Positions 51,334-60,122 are shown, counted from the stretch's first letter. The stretch is DNA of 64,000 bases from Lysobacter sp. 5GHs7-4 (GCF_021284765.1 NZ_CP089924.1:3180001-3244000), one strand, 5' to 3'. The notes: a model not told the origin generated them from the sequence alone. A program made the numbers and translations.

Positions 51334-51776
51334 TAGGCGAACCTCTCAGATGGAACGCGCCAAACGCCAGTCAGGCGGCGGAGCCAGCGATGATCAAGAC
51401 GGTGCTCGGTCACGCGATTGACAGCGGTCGATTGGTAGGTGTGGATCAGGGAAAAGCCGCCCTGGCAGTGATCCCCAACGATGGCGACGTGCCGAGGGGC
51501 GCGCTTGAAGGCGATCACCACCAAGTCGCCCACCAGCAGGCTGGCCGCGCAGATACCGCTGCCGCTCAGGATCGGGGGTCCAAACTCGCGCGTGAGGTGG
51601 CCCTCCAGGAGCCCACCATGCGGGTTTCGCCCGTAGTCGGTCACGTCGCCAAGGTTCACGCCGGCCGCGTGCAACGCGCGCACCAGGAGGCCTATGCAGT
51701 CCACTCCGTCCGCTCCCCTTCCCTGGTGGACCCAGGGGGTTCCCACCAGCTCGCGTGCCGCCTTGACGTGGTTCAT
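51333..51776 (-). CDS. NlpC/P60-family tail peptidase
   Basis: Predicted 147 residues. Catalytic Cys in GVDCIGLLV and His in PRHVAIV identify the NlpC/P60 fold; the third residue is likely in the HTY segment that follows. In tail tips of GTA- and lambda-like phages this enzyme (gp14/gpK-like) cleaves peptidoglycan cross-links so DNA can pass. No signal peptide, as expected for a virion part. It overlaps its neighbours by one and four bases. Confidence 0.92.
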   Translation of the reverse strand: MNHVKAARELVGTPWVHQGRGADGVDCIGLLVRALHAAGVNLGDVTDYGRNPHGGLLEGHLTREFGPPILSGSGICAASLLVGDLVVIAFKRAPRHVAIVGDHCQGGFSLIHTYQSTAVNRVTEHRLDHRWLRRLTGVWRVPSERFA

Positions 51777-52669
51777 GCGCCGACGCGGGGAATCTGTGCC
51801 CCGGGGACCATCACCTTGTCGGCGTCGGCGATCCGGATCAGGTGCTCACCGCGGAAGAACAGCACGTTGTCGTGCACGTCGCGGCACATCTCGAAGGTTT
51901 TGTCGCAGTCCTGGCGAATTTCGAACTCATCGCCGATCTCGATGGGATACGGCAGATCGAAGGTCAACTCGATTACGCCCGTGTCGCTGTCGTCCACCTC
52001 AACTTCGGCGCCGGCGTTGGAACCGGTCAGCCAGTGCACGACGCCAGGACGGAAGTGGTGATCCGGCTGGGACAGCGCTGAGTCGGTGAAGACGCGCTGC
52101 GGCTCCGGGCCGTCCACCGCCGTGACGCTGCCGGATAGCCAGGTGAATGGCTTGGTGCAGGGGTAGCGCTCATCGCCCACCTGAGAGCCGAACCGCGCGC
52201 GGCAGGTCAGCGAGTACCGGGCATTCGTTGCCTGCATCAGCTGCTGGGTGAGGCTGCGAAACTCCGTGACCCAACTGGTCTCGGTGAAAGTGGTCTCACC
52301 CAGCGTGCCGCGCAGCAGCACCTCATGGCCTTGCGATAGGTCCATGAAGTTGACGCGGTAACCGCGCACACGAGCGAAGCTGAACAAGCCTGCCCGGATC
52401 TGAGCCTCGGTGATGCCCGAGTCCATGACCCAGCCCTCGAACTCGGCGTTGTCCACCGACATGTCGGCCGACATCTGCAGGCGCGATGGTGTGAAACCGT
52501 TGCTGGCCTGGTACACCACATCGCCGCCGCCGGCGTCATATGTCAGATTGGCGTCGAGGTTCGTGAAGCCGAGCTGCGTGCCGTCCTTGCAGATCACCAA
52601 CAGCAGGAAGCACCAGGTGGTGGCCGAGAGCGCCAAGTGGTTCTTAAGCGCGATCGGGATGCTTTTCAT
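51773..52669 (-). CDS. DUF2163 tail tip protein
   Basis: Predicted 298 residues. Start MKSIPIALKNHLALSATTWC and YQASNGFTPSRLQMSAD match the DUF2163/phage_BR0599 layout, with the second domain holding Cys residues that resemble a small metal- or disulfide-bearing site (CRARFGSQVGDERYPCTKP, and DCDKTFEMCRD). In GTAs the relative gp13 is an iron-sulfur tip protein. Four Cys here fit that pattern. It overlaps the genes on both sides by four bases. Confidence 0.88.
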   Translation of the reverse strand: MKSIPIALKNHLALSATTWCFLLLVICKDGTQLGFTNLDANLTYDAGGGDVVYQASNGFTPSRLQMSADMSVDNAEFEGWVMDSGITEAQIRAGLFSFARVRGYRVNFMDLSQGHEVLLRGTLGETTFTETSWVTEFRSLTQQLMQATNARYSLTCRARFGSQVGDERYPCTKPFTWLSGSVTAVDGPEPQRVFTDSALSQPDHHFRPGVVHWLTGSNAGAEVEVDDSDTGVIELTFDLPYPIEIGDEFEIRQDCDKTFEMCRDVHDNVLFFRGEHLIRIADADKVMVPGAQIPRVGA

Positions 52670-53250
52670 CGGCGCACCTCGATCAGCTCGATATCAGCGG
52701 TGTGGGCATCCACGTTTCCGATCTGGAAGGCGTTGTAGTCCGAGGCGAACCGCACCCAGACATCGAACTCGCCAGTCCAGGTGTAGGTTCCGCTGGCCCA
52801 CGGCGCGTCAGGAGTGAAGAGGCCCGTTTCCACGTCCAGGGTTCCAGCGACGGCCACGCCGTTACGCTTGATCACCGCTCCAGCAACCGGCGCCTGGATC
52901 AGCCTGGTGGTGGCCTGCGGCCCCATGGAATAGGTCTTGATCAGCTGGACTGCGGTAGACGTGCCGATAGCTGGCGCCAGAGGTTCGTCGAAGGCCTGGT
53001 AGTCGTTGTGGTCCTTGAACCGGCAGCAGTGCAATTGCCCGACCAGTGCGTGGAAGATCTCCAGCACCAGCCGCTGAGCTTCAAGGTCGAGATTGAGATA
53101 CTGGGCGGAGTACTGATGCCGGGGGTAAAACCACTGGCGGTTGCGTTGTTCCCGGCCGTTCTCCAGCGGAACCACAAGCGTTGAATACGCCGGACCACCC
53201 GTGAAGCCGTAGGCCACGCAGGTGGGCATCCTCACATTGACGAAGCTCAT
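52666..53250 (-). CDS. DUF2460 distal tail protein
   Basis: Predicted 194 residues. RNRQWFYPRHQYSAQYLNLD and LVGQLHCCRFKDHNDYQAF are the hallmark of DUF2460 (distal tail, Dit-like) proteins; the strand pair WTGEFDVWVRFASDYN and a DIELIEVRR end complete the fold. It forms the ring between tail tube and hub. The start codon overlaps the tape-measure stop by one base. Confidence 0.91.
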   Translation of the reverse strand: MSFVNVRMPTCVAYGFTGGPAYSTLVVPLENGREQRNRQWFYPRHQYSAQYLNLDLEAQRLVLEIFHALVGQLHCCRFKDHNDYQAFDEPLAPAIGTSTAVQLIKTYSMGPQATTRLIQAPVAGAVIKRNGVAVAGTLDVETGLFTPDAPWASGTYTWTGEFDVWVRFASDYNAFQIGNVDAHTADIELIEVRR

Positions 53251-55322
53251 TAGCCGGTCCTAGCGAGTCCGCGGCGGGCGTTGCGACCGTTCTCGCGCGC
53301 AGCCTGCTCGGAAGTGCGGCGCGTCATGGGGCCATTGATGACCTGGTTGAAGGTCTGCTGGATGATCCGTCCGGTGCCGCCGCGGGCTAGTGCGTGGTTC
53401 GGCGTGATTCGGCCGGCGCCGGCACCCATCATCAGGTAGTCCCTGCCGCTGACGCTCAGCAGCTCCGGTCCGCGTTCGTTGACCTGGTACAAGGTGCCGG
53501 GGAAGGTGGTGCCGCCGCTGGCCATGCCGCCGCCGAAGAGGCCGGATAGCCAACCACCAAAGCGATTGAGAAGGTCTCCACCCGCGGTGCCTTGACCGGT
53601 GTCGCCGGCCGGCCCGAAGAGCTTGTCGATGATCCCCTTCGCCGCCCATTGCGTGATCATCGATTCCAGATCGCGGAGCATGTTCTTCCACGAGCCCAGC
53701 CCTTCACGGGGGAGGTCAACGAGGAAGTCGTACCCGATCTGCCGGAAGTTGTCCAAAGCCTCGACGAGATCCGGGTTTTTCGCGACCTCGATCTGCTTTT
53801 TCATCGCCTCCGTGTTTTTCTCGTGCGCGGCCGTCTCCTTGGCCTTCGCCGCGGCGATCTCTTCCGCCGTCGCGCCGGCGCGCTTGCCCAGCTGGTCGAT
53901 CTCCTCCAGGCGCTGGATGTGCTCGAACTCGGCCTTTGCCAGCGGTCCGGCAAGCTCGGCGCGAAGCTCCGCCCACTTGCCGATGGATTCGTTCTGCGAC
54001 TCGAGCACCTCATCTAGTTGCTTCTTCATCTTGGCCTGGGATTCGCGCAGTGCAGCGTCGAAGTCGTACTCGGGCTCCGGCTTTGCCTCGTTTGCTTTAG
54101 CAGATCGACGCTTCCCGCCTCCGCCCTTAGTGCCCCCCCCGCCTGCATCGGCTTGCTCTGGCTTGGGCTTCATCCATGTTCCATCCACCGTGGAAACGAT
54201 GTCGGAAAACATCCCCCGCCTGTAGCGCTCGCTAATCTGACGATCTAGGTCAGCAATCGCTTCCTTCGTGTTCTTCAGGTCATATTGGCTCAACGCTCCC
54301 AGGCCAGGAACGAAGGCGAACCTCCTAGCGACGCGCGACTGGATTGAGAACTGACGATCAAGCTCCTCACGCTGGTTCTCCAGCGCAATGGTGCTCTTGC
54401 CCTCGTTTGCAGAGAAGAACTCGGATAATGCGTCGCCGGCGTCCACCACCTTGGCGATCAGTTCTGCGGCAGCGCTTGTGATCCGAACCAGACCACCTAC
54501 CATCCTGTCTACTCCAGACTTTACGTCGGGATCATTCAGGGTCTTGATAAGTTCCTCGATGGCGTCCCGAGTACCCCGAACTCCATCAGAACCGGAGTCA
54601 CCTTCCAGGAGGTTGTTGAAGCTGTTCTGCAGCGCCTTGAGCGCGCCACCGAGCGTGTCCCGCGCGGTCTCGGCCGCAGATCCCATCTGCCCCTCAAGTT
54701 CCTTCAGAATCACGCGCTGCGCGCCGGCGACGTCGCCAGCTGCAACCATGTCCTTGATCATTTGCTTCTGATCGGCGCTGAATTGCACACCGGCCTTAGA
54801 CAGCGCGGCCAGGCCCTTCACCGGATCATTCAGCGCCTTACCGAGCTGCAAAGCGGCAGAGTTCAGGTCCGTGCCCATCGCCGTCGACAGGTCCAGCACC
54901 GCGGCCGTGGCGTCGTCGAAGTTGGTTCCCTCGATCTTCTTGAACGTCAGGAGCATGGCCTGCACCTGACCGATCGACTCGTCGTCGAAGATGGTCGTGT
55001 TCTGCAGCTTCTCCGCCTGCGCGTTGAGCTGCTCGATGGAGCGGCCGGCGGCGCCGTACGTGTCCTTAATGCGCGCGGCGAGCTGCGCCTGGACCTTCTC
55101 GGCCTCAATCGTGTTGTTGATGTAGATGCCCAGGGCGGTCGCGGCCACGCCGGCGCCGGTGGCGATCGCCGCGCCCATTGCCTTGCCCATTGCCTTGGCG
55201 CGCCGCTCGATTTCCTTCGAGCGCGAGTCCATGGTCCGGGCAGCCTTGCTGAGCCCATCCGAGAACCCGCCAATGCGAGTCACCAGGTCCAGGGTCAGGG
55301 TACCGAGGCTGCGACTAGCCAT
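53250..55322 (-). CDS. Tape measure protein
   Basis: Predicted 690 residues. The N-terminal coiled region (RSKEIERRAKAMGKAMGAAIA) precedes a hydrophobic segment (GAGVAATALGIYI). The repeated Ala/Lys-rich helices (AAVLDLSTAMGTDLNSAALQL, GKALNDPVKGLAALSKAGVQ) are typical of lambda-H-like tape measures. The C-terminus has the usual motif (TLYQVNERGPELLSVSGRDY) and MTRRTSEQAARENGRNARRG. The rule of about 1.5 angstrom per residue would give a tail near 100 nm. It overlaps the chaperone frameshift product by eight bases. Confidence 0.94.
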   Translation of the reverse strand: MASRSLGTLTLDLVTRIGGFSDGLSKAARTMDSRSKEIERRAKAMGKAMGAAIATGAGVAATALGIYINNTIEAEKVQAQLAARIKDTYGAAGRSIEQLNAQAEKLQNTTIFDDESIGQVQAMLLTFKKIEGTNFDDATAAVLDLSTAMGTDLNSAALQLGKALNDPVKGLAALSKAGVQFSADQKQMIKDMVAAGDVAGAQRVILKELEGQMGSAAETARDTLGGALKALQNSFNNLLEGDSGSDGVRGTRDAIEELIKTLNDPDVKSGVDRMVGGLVRITSAAAELIAKVVDAGDALSEFFSANEGKSTIALENQREELDRQFSIQSRVARRFAFVPGLGALSQYDLKNTKEAIADLDRQISERYRRGMFSDIVSTVDGTWMKPKPEQADAGGGGTKGGGGKRRSAKANEAKPEPEYDFDAALRESQAKMKKQLDEVLESQNESIGKWAELRAELAGPLAKAEFEHIQRLEEIDQLGKRAGATAEEIAAAKAKETAAHEKNTEAMKKQIEVAKNPDLVEALDNFRQIGYDFLVDLPREGLGSWKNMLRDLESMITQWAAKGIIDKLFGPAGDTGQGTAGGDLLNRFGGWLSGLFGGGMASGGTTFPGTLYQVNERGPELLSVSGRDYLMMGAGAGRITPNHALARGGTGRIIQQTFNQVINGPMTRRTSEQAARENGRNARRGLARTG

Positions 55323-56009
55323 GCTGGGGCCCCGTCAGTAGTGCGGCCAGCTCTTCCATCGATGCCTCTTCTTCCTCATCGCTCGCGTACGGGACAAAGT
55401 CGGCCATGCCCAAGGGGCGGCCGCTCTGGTGCTTCAACTGGTGGACCTGGCTCAGCAAGACGGAGAGGCGGCCGAAGGCCGCATCCGTCCGGAGCATGGG
55501 ATTCAGCGGCCCGCGCTTGGCGCGGTACGCGAGCCACACGGCTCGCTCTTCATCGCTTATCGCTTCTTGCCATTCCGCAATCGACCGGCCGCCGAAGGCG
55601 AGCGCGAACTCACACCAGAACTCGTCTTCGGCACTGATTTTTTTGCGGCGAAGTGATTGACTTTGTTGACCTCGATGATCAGAGGCAGGATCAGCCAATC
55701 TTCGAGTTGGTGGACCTGGTCCAGGCTCTCGAATAGCGGCGAACCGTCGGCATTGCAGATGCAGCGGTAGACCGCCACCAGGGGGCGCTCTCGCTCGTCG
55801 GCCTGGAATATCTCGATGGAGTCGGCCGAAGACTTTTTGCGCACCCAGGTCGTGATCGTCTCCTCAACGATCTCCTCCTGGCGCTCCGGCTCGCCCGGGT
55901 CTGCCCATTCCTCTGTGGGCTTCAGCGGGCGATACCTGACTGCGATATCGCATTTGAACAGGGTCCTGGGCACGAACGCGCCCATCGCCTGAAGCTGTTT
56001 CAGGTCCAT
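55315..56009 (-). CDS. Tail assembly chaperone, long -1 frameshift product (gpGT-like)
   Basis: If ribosomes slip back one base at the A7 run (55638-55644), reading continues into a second frame that ends at 55315, giving about 231 residues. The two frames meet exactly: KKS of the short form becomes KKISAEDEFW, and 695 bases plus one slip is a multiple of three. The C-terminal part (FWCEFALAFGGRSIAEWQEA, DFVPYASDEEEEASMEELAA) has no start of its own with a ribosome site. This is the T extension that recruits the tape measure during tail assembly. Confidence 0.85.
55557..56009 (-). CDS. Tail assembly chaperone, short form (gpG-like)
   Basis: Predicted 150 residues beginning MDLKQLQAMGAFVPRTLFKC, a pattern seen in tail chaperones of HK97-type phages. 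It lies between the tail tube and the tape measure, where chaperones G and GT are encoded. The last 17 residues after the slippery run are Ser/Arg-rich, with no sign of selection, consistent with being out of frame for most of the useful product. The long form is listed separately. Confidence 0.85.
   Translation of the reverse strand: MDLKQLQAMGAFVPRTLFKCDIAVRYRPLKPTEEWADPGEPERQEEIVEETITTWVRKKSSADSIEIFQADERERPLVAVYRCICNADGSPLFESLDQVHQLEDWLILPLIIEVNKVNHFAAKKSVPKTSSGVSSRSPSAAGRLRNGKKR
55638..55644 (-). promoter_or_regulatory. A7 slippery site for programmed -1 frameshift
   Basis: On the minus strand the mRNA reads GCAAAAAAAUC: a run of seven A in the frame A AAA AAA. This allows simultaneous slippage of two Lys tRNAs, as in many tail-chaperone genes. 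Confidence 0.82.
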
Positions 56010-56082
56010 GATGGTCTGCCGTTAGGCGGGGGCCGGATGCGACGGCAGGCGCAGTGCCGGACACCCCAGGGGAAAGCTGCCG

Positions 56083-56553
56083 TTACGGATTGGAGCGCGG
56101 CGTGATCGTCGGCTCGCCCGAGACCTGGATCCCGACGTTGGACGTGACCAGGCCGGCCAGGGGGAAGCTGAAGGGATAGCTGTTCATGAAGCCTTCGAAC
56201 TCGATCCACGGCCGGGTGCCAGGGAGTTCGAACTCGCCGTTGCTGTCCACGGCGGTGGGCGGATCGCCGATGCCGATGCCGACGGCCCACTTCAGCGTAA
56301 GGCCGGCGACCTTCATCTGGTGCAGGCGCACGTGGGAGGCGTCGTCGGGGTCGAAGTTGATGGTAAAGGTCGCGGCGCCCGGCGTCGCCATGCCGGCGAC
56401 GTAGGTGCGAGCCGAGTCCTCCAGGCAGGTCGTTTCCACCTGCTCCAGGGTGGTGTCGATCCCGTCGATGTTCGTGGCGCAACCCACGATCAGGATGGAA
56501 TCGTCGGCGGGGTCGATGACGTAGAGCACCGTCCCCTTGGTCAGCTTGGCCAT
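56083..56553 (-). CDS. Major tail tube protein
   Basis: Predicted 156 residues. MAKLTKGTVLYVIDPADDSI, then TCLEDSARTYVAGMATPGAA and FTINFDPDDASHV, match the lambda-V-like/HK97 tail tube family (short form without an Ig-like C-terminal domain). It polymerises around the tape measure as the tail tube. The start codon is preceded by GAGGAA. It is separated from the upstream head genes by a terminator-like hairpin, which may adjust relative amounts. Confidence 0.9.
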   Translation of the reverse strand: MAKLTKGTVLYVIDPADDSILIVGCATNIDGIDTTLEQVETTCLEDSARTYVAGMATPGAATFTINFDPDDASHVRLHQMKVAGLTLKWAVGIGIGDPPTAVDSNGEFELPGTRPWIEFEGFMNSYPFSFPLAGLVTSNVGIQVSGEPTITPRSNP

Positions 56554-56589
56554 GGTGTGTTCCTCGGTAGGGTTTGTGTCATGCGCAAC

Positions 56590-56613
56590 AAAAAACCCGC
56601 ACGAGGCGGGCTT
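56590..56613 (-). terminator. Terminator-like hairpin before the tail tube gene
   Basis: On the minus strand CCCGC pairs with GCGGG over a five-base loop and is followed by TTTTTTG. The short 5-bp stem suggests partial termination between the tail completion gene and the tail tube gene. The tail tube gene would then need its own promoter or readthrough. Confidence 0.6.
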
Positions 56614-56652
56614 GCTTTCCTTGGTCCCGGCGCGCGTGCCGGGGGTGGGGAT

Positions 56653-57021
56653 TCAGAGTCTAAGGACCTGCCAGTCGACGTCGAAGCTGTACCGGTAAAG
56701 GGTCGTGTCGGGGTCTTTGAACTGACCGCGCCAGGCGCCGACGTAGGCAACTGGCTCTAACGCGTCGCGCATCGACCGCGCGGCCGCGGCGGTGGACTCG
56801 GGATCGCTTCCATAGACGTCGACCTGGGTCGTGTAGGAATCGCAGTCCGGCAGGTCGCCGAGGTAGTTGGCCGGGAGGCCGGTCACGATCTGATACACCG
56901 CGTACGGCCTGGCGACGCCCTGAGGCGCTGCACCGTGCGGATAGATCCGAACGGGCGCGAATCCAAGGCGCGCACGAACCTCCGGGCTCGCCTCACACGT
57001 ATCGAACAGCGGCGGGTACAT
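56653..57021 (-). CDS. Tail terminator/completion protein (DUF3168)
   Basis: Predicted 122 residues. RPYAVYQIVTGLPANYLGD, TQVDVYGSDPESTAAAARSM and the end RYSFDVDWQVLRL fit DUF3168, the tail terminator (gpU-like) family. It caps the tail tube and joins it to the head. The ATG overlaps the previous stop by one base. Confidence 0.9.
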   Translation of the reverse strand: MYPPLFDTCEASPEVRARLGFAPVRIYPHGAAPQGVARPYAVYQIVTGLPANYLGDLPDCDSYTTQVDVYGSDPESTAAAARSMRDALEPVAYVGAWRGQFKDPDTTLYRYSFDVDWQVLRL

Positions 57022-57518
57022 CAGAAGCCCCCCTTGGCGATGATCTTGTCGATTGCCGCGCTCAGTTCGCTCACTGTGATGTTGGTGACGGCATCGACGT
57101 TCTCGGACAAAGCCGGCCGCATGAAAGGCTGGGCCCGCATCTTGGCCGTACCAAACTCAAGGAATCGCCAGTGGAATACGTTGCCACCGCCCTCGTAGGA
57201 CTTGCCTACGCGTCCGGCGCGCCGGTTGCCTTTGTTGCTGACGTAGGCCCTAGCGCCACCGCGGACGCCCACCTGGACCACGAAGCCTCCCAGCTGCCGC
57301 CCCTTCCGGCGGTTCGAGCGGATCACGATCTCCTTCGCGATGCTCTGCGCCGTTGCCGGATCGTCGAAGGCGCGCGCGCGCGTCACTGCAGCTCGCTTTA
57401 CCGGCGCCATGCCCTTGCGCATTGCCTGGTTCAGCGCCTTGCGCTGTAGCTGGGGCGACAGGGCACGGAGCTTCCGCTCTACCTCCGCTGCGCCCTTGAT
57501 GAACGACTCACTCCCCAT
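57021..57518 (-). CDS. HK97 gp10-like head-tail joining protein
   Basis: Predicted 165 residues. The start (GAAEVERKLRALSPQLQRKAL) and the FLEFGTAKMRAQPFMRPAL segment are the hallmark of the HK97 gp10 family. Lys/Arg-rich in the middle. It is needed to complete the head-tail joint. It overlaps the head-closure gene by 11 bases. Confidence 0.93.
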   Translation of the reverse strand: MGSESFIKGAAEVERKLRALSPQLQRKALNQAMRKGMAPVKRAAVTRARAFDDPATAQSIAKEIVIRSNRRKGRQLGGFVVQVGVRGGARAYVSNKGNRRAGRVGKSYEGGGNVFHWRFLEFGTAKMRAQPFMRPALSENVDAVTNITVSELSAAIDKIIAKGGF

Positions 57519-57867
57519 CGTTCAATCCCAAGCTATAGATCAGGGTCAGCCATCGGCGGTCGCTGGGGTCAGGCAAGACGCCCAGCAGCTTGTAGGTCTT
57601 CCCCTGCCACACCACCCGCATGTCGCTGGTGATCGGCACAGAGGGTGTGCGGATGGTCATTCGACCGGCGGTCTCGGTTTGCGGTGCAGCTGACTCAACG
57701 AACTCGCGCGCCGACTTTGGCGCCACTTCGGCCGGCACGCCTTCCAGAACAGCGACCCACTGCCGCAGGGGTTCGCCCTGCGGGCCTTGCTGGGCGAAGC
57801 CGTTGGAGTCTTCCAGGTCGACCAGCTGTTCAATGTCGATCCGGTGGCGCAGCCGCTGGGTGAGCAT
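57508..57867 (-). CDS. Head-closure/adaptor protein (SPP1 gp16-like)
   Basis: Predicted 119 residues, starting in the stop codon of the connector gene (ATGA). The small beta-barrel of head-closure proteins is suggested by MLTQRLRHRIDIEQLVDLED, WVAVLEGVPAEVAPKSAREF, and MRVVWQGKTYKLLGVLPD with RRWLTLIYSLG near the end. It plugs the connector after packaging. Confidence 0.88.
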   Translation of the reverse strand: MLTQRLRHRIDIEQLVDLEDSNGFAQQGPQGEPLRQWVAVLEGVPAEVAPKSAREFVESAAPQTETAGRMTIRTPSVPITSDMRVVWQGKTYKLLGVLPDPSDRRWLTLIYSLGLNDGE

Positions 57868-58208
57868 CAGGCCCCCAACTGGCAGCGGTAGGAGACACAC
57901 ATCGATCGGCCCGCCTCCCGCAGCTTGATCTGGTCTTCGGGACTGGTGCCGTCGTACATGGCCTGCACGTAGCAGAAAACCGCCATGCGAACGGAAGGCG
58001 CCAGGTCGTCCGAGTCGGAAGCTGGGTCTAGGGTGCTATCGGACTCGCATCCGGCGCAGCCGTCGTCGCGCCGCGGCAGTTCGTCGCGGTCGAGGTAGCG
58101 CTTCAGCTCGTCCTCGGCACCGTCCAACAGCATCTGCAGCAAGTTGTCGTCCATGTCGTGGAACTGGCGCAGGTGCTTCTTTACCTGGGCAACCGTCACG
58201 ACGCTCAT
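57867..58208 (-). CDS. Head-tail connector protein (gp6-like)
   Basis: Predicted 113 residues. VAQVKKHLRQFHDMDDNLLQ with MLLDGAEDELKRYLDRDEL is the standard start of gp6-like connectors; the C-terminal helix (MAVFCYVQAMYDGTSPED) ends the fold. The insert between carries many Asp/Cys. It binds the portal ring. It is preceded by the transferase cassette, which is unusual: it normally follows the capsid gene directly. ATG overlaps the GT8-like stop. Confidence 0.88.
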   Translation of the reverse strand: MSVVTVAQVKKHLRQFHDMDDNLLQMLLDGAEDELKRYLDRDELPRRDDGCAGCESDSTLDPASDSDDLAPSVRMAVFCYVQAMYDGTSPEDQIKLREAGRSMCVSYRCQLGA

Positions 58209-58870
58209 GCCGCAGCCCTCAAGTCGGTTGAGCGCATCGCCGAGAACCACTGTTCCGCCCCCGGCGCGTCTTGGTAGGCGGGGAATCCGGGGATGCCTGC
58301 GGTCCAATGCATCAGCTTCGCCCCCTCCACCGGGTGGCCTTCGTCCACCAGACGGTTCCAGCAATCCGGCAGCGCGCCGACGGCACCATCGCAGTGCACC
58401 AGCTGGAGCAAGTCCAGGACCTTGGCGCCGGCAAGGCTGTCCGGTGTGATTCCGCTCCATGCCGGATGTTCGCAGTTGATCAGCATCACGCTCGCCCAGT
58501 TCTTGCGGGCGTACTCGGTGTTGATGGTCTCCAGAGCCGTGCCGCGGTACTTAATTTGGTGGCGGGTCCGGTAGTTCGGATGCTGCACAACCTGCACTGC
58601 GAAGCGAGGGTCGAACAAGGCGTCGAGTTCGGCGATGTCGGCCGTCACCAGCATGTCGCTGGCATCGGCGAAGATCGCATGGCCGCGGTAACCCGTCAGG
58701 AATGGCACCAGGAAGCGCGACAGCGTGAACGCGTTGCTCCCTCGCGGCAGCCCCATCTCGGCAAGCGGAACGATGCTGACGGGCTGGCTGGCTTGCGACA
58801 GCACGCTGGCCACGAAGGCATGGAACCCGAGCGCCTCGCGCGCCTCGTAGCCGCAGAACAGGTGGATCAC
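58205..58870 (-). CDS. Glycosyltransferase of GT8-like type
   Basis: Predicted 221 residues, starting with GTG in a GTGA overlap. MIHLFCGYEAREALGFHAF is a common start for phage GT8-like enzymes (FCGYD/E pattern). A LTGYRGHAIFADASDMLV segment ends in a D-x-x-D-type region for metal and nucleotide-sugar binding. The end has CDGAVGALPDCWNRLVDE and AKLMHWTAGIPGFPAY. It should add a sugar from a UDP-sugar. As part of the cassette, its target may be a virion protein or the methylated glycan. Confidence 0.8.
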   Translation of the reverse strand: MIHLFCGYEAREALGFHAFVASVLSQASQPVSIVPLAEMGLPRGSNAFTLSRFLVPFLTGYRGHAIFADASDMLVTADIAELDALFDPRFAVQVVQHPNYRTRHQIKYRGTALETINTEYARKNWASVMLINCEHPAWSGITPDSLAGAKVLDLLQLVHCDGAVGALPDCWNRLVDEGHPVEGAKLMHWTAGIPGFPAYQDAPGAEQWFSAMRSTDLRAAA

Positions 58871-59334
58871 GCCCTCGCCTCCAGACGCATGTCGCGCCCC
58901 TTCTTGTGGAACTCCGGCTCGCGCCGCTTCACCTTGACAAACCCCGCCGCGCGCAGCTCGCCGGCCAGCTCCTCGGCCGTCCAGCCCCAGCGGTGAACCA
59001 TCAGCGGCTCCCGGTAGCCCGGATCACCGTAAAGGCCCCACACGCCCATGCGCTGGCCGGCCTCGGCGATCACGTTCTGGCAGGACTTGATCAGGTCCGG
59101 CAGTTCCAGAATCAGCAGACCACCGGGCTTCAGTACGCGGCGCCACTCCCGCAGCGCGGCAGGTGCATCCCAGCGGAAGAGGTGTTCCAGCAGATGGATC
59201 GCCATCACGGCGTCGGCGTAGTTATCCGGGAACGGCAGGTGCAGCACGTCCGCGCGCACGTCCGGTTCCCCGGTTAGGTCGACCGAGGTCCAGCCCTGGA
59301 TCTTCTTGTGGCCGGCGCCAAGATTCAGGCGCAC
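58867..59334 (-). CDS. SAM-dependent methyltransferase
   Basis: Predicted 155 residues if the GTG at 59334 is used; an ATG at 59391 would give 174 and overlap the previous gene by 67 bases. The GTG start places LNLGAGHKKIQG (motif I) at the N-terminus as usual for short class I methyltransferases. SVDLTGEPDVRADVLHLPFP and HLLEHLFRW follow, and GGLLILELPDL supports the fold. The SAM motifs are complete. Within the cassette a sugar O-methyltransferase role is likely. Confidence 0.87.
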   Translation of the reverse strand: MRLNLGAGHKKIQGWTSVDLTGEPDVRADVLHLPFPDNYADAVMAIHLLEHLFRWDAPAALREWRRVLKPGGLLILELPDLIKSCQNVIAEAGQRMGVWGLYGDPGYREPLMVHRWGWTAEELAGELRAAGFVKVKRREPEFHKKGRDMRLEARA

Positions 59335-60122
59335 AGCTTCTGCCGAATGAACGCCCAAGCTGCTGCTGCCTCCGTTGGTTTCCACTGCCACCAGGCCAAG
59401 CTCCTGAGAAATTCCAGCCGTTGCTCACGGCTCGGGTAGGGGTTGCCGCAGTACAGCGCCAGCGCGGCACCGTCCTCGCACTCCACCGGCACGCCAGCAA
59501 TGCACGCGTCCACCGCGGTATTTGAATGACTGCACACCAGCAGTGCCGCGCCGCGCAGCACGTCCTCTAGCTGCCCATTCCAGACCGGGCAGCCCGGCAG
59601 CCCCTGCTCCGGGCGCTTGGGTCTATAGACGATTCGCCCCCGACCGAACCGCTTGCGCAGCCGCGCCAGGGTCCGCAACTCCCAAGCCTGACCGGTGTAT
59701 CCCTTGTGCTTCCGCTGCTTCGCGCCCAGCCCGCACAGGACGATCGGACCCGACGGATCGGCGTCCTCGCGCAGCACAATCCCGCTTGCATCGAACCGTT
59801 CGGCTGGCTCGGGCTGGATCCAGCGGTGAGGGTGCTCGGCGTCTAGGGTCAGCCGCATGTGGAAGCGCAATGGAGTATCCCGGTCCCAGTAGCCCAGGTC
59901 CCAGCCGATGAGCCGGCCGCCGGCGGCGACATGTTTCCGGGTCCACTCGCGGCGCGCGGGGTGCCCGAGGCCGTAGGTCATAAGCACCGGCGCCGCGCGG
60001 CTCCACTTCTTGGACACTACGAGATCGATGCCGGCGGCCGGCGCAGCCGCGGCCATCGCCTCCAGCATCTTCCGGCCGCGATCGGCCATCGCTTCGTCCG
60101 ACAGCAGCAGCTCACAGCGCAT
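59325..60122 (-). CDS. Glycosyltransferase-like protein (GT-B type)
   Basis: Predicted 265 residues from ATG 60122. The C-terminal domain has CSHSNTAVDACIAGVPVECE, the type of donor-binding segment seen in capsule polysaccharide and CDP-glycerol-type transferases, preceded by LGAKQRKHKGYTGQAWEL. No signal peptide. The N-terminus (MRCELLLSDEAMADRGRKML) has no metal motif. It overlaps the next gene's start only slightly. Acceptor unknown. Confidence 0.7.
   Translation of the reverse strand: MRCELLLSDEAMADRGRKMLEAMAAAAPAAGIDLVVSKKWSRAAPVLMTYGLGHPARREWTRKHVAAGGRLIGWDLGYWDRDTPLRFHMRLTLDAEHPHRWIQPEPAERFDASGIVLREDADPSGPIVLCGLGAKQRKHKGYTGQAWELRTLARLRKRFGRGRIVYRPKRPEQGLPGCPVWNGQLEDVLRGAALLVCSHSNTAVDACIAGVPVECEDGAALALYCGNPYPSREQRLEFLRSLAWWQWKPTEAAAAWAFIRQKLCA

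Noticed and set aside
59335..59391. ATG start of the methyltransferase at 59391
   Set aside because: It would overlap the previous gene by 67 bases and add residues not typical of the family; GTG 59334 places motif I at the N-terminus.
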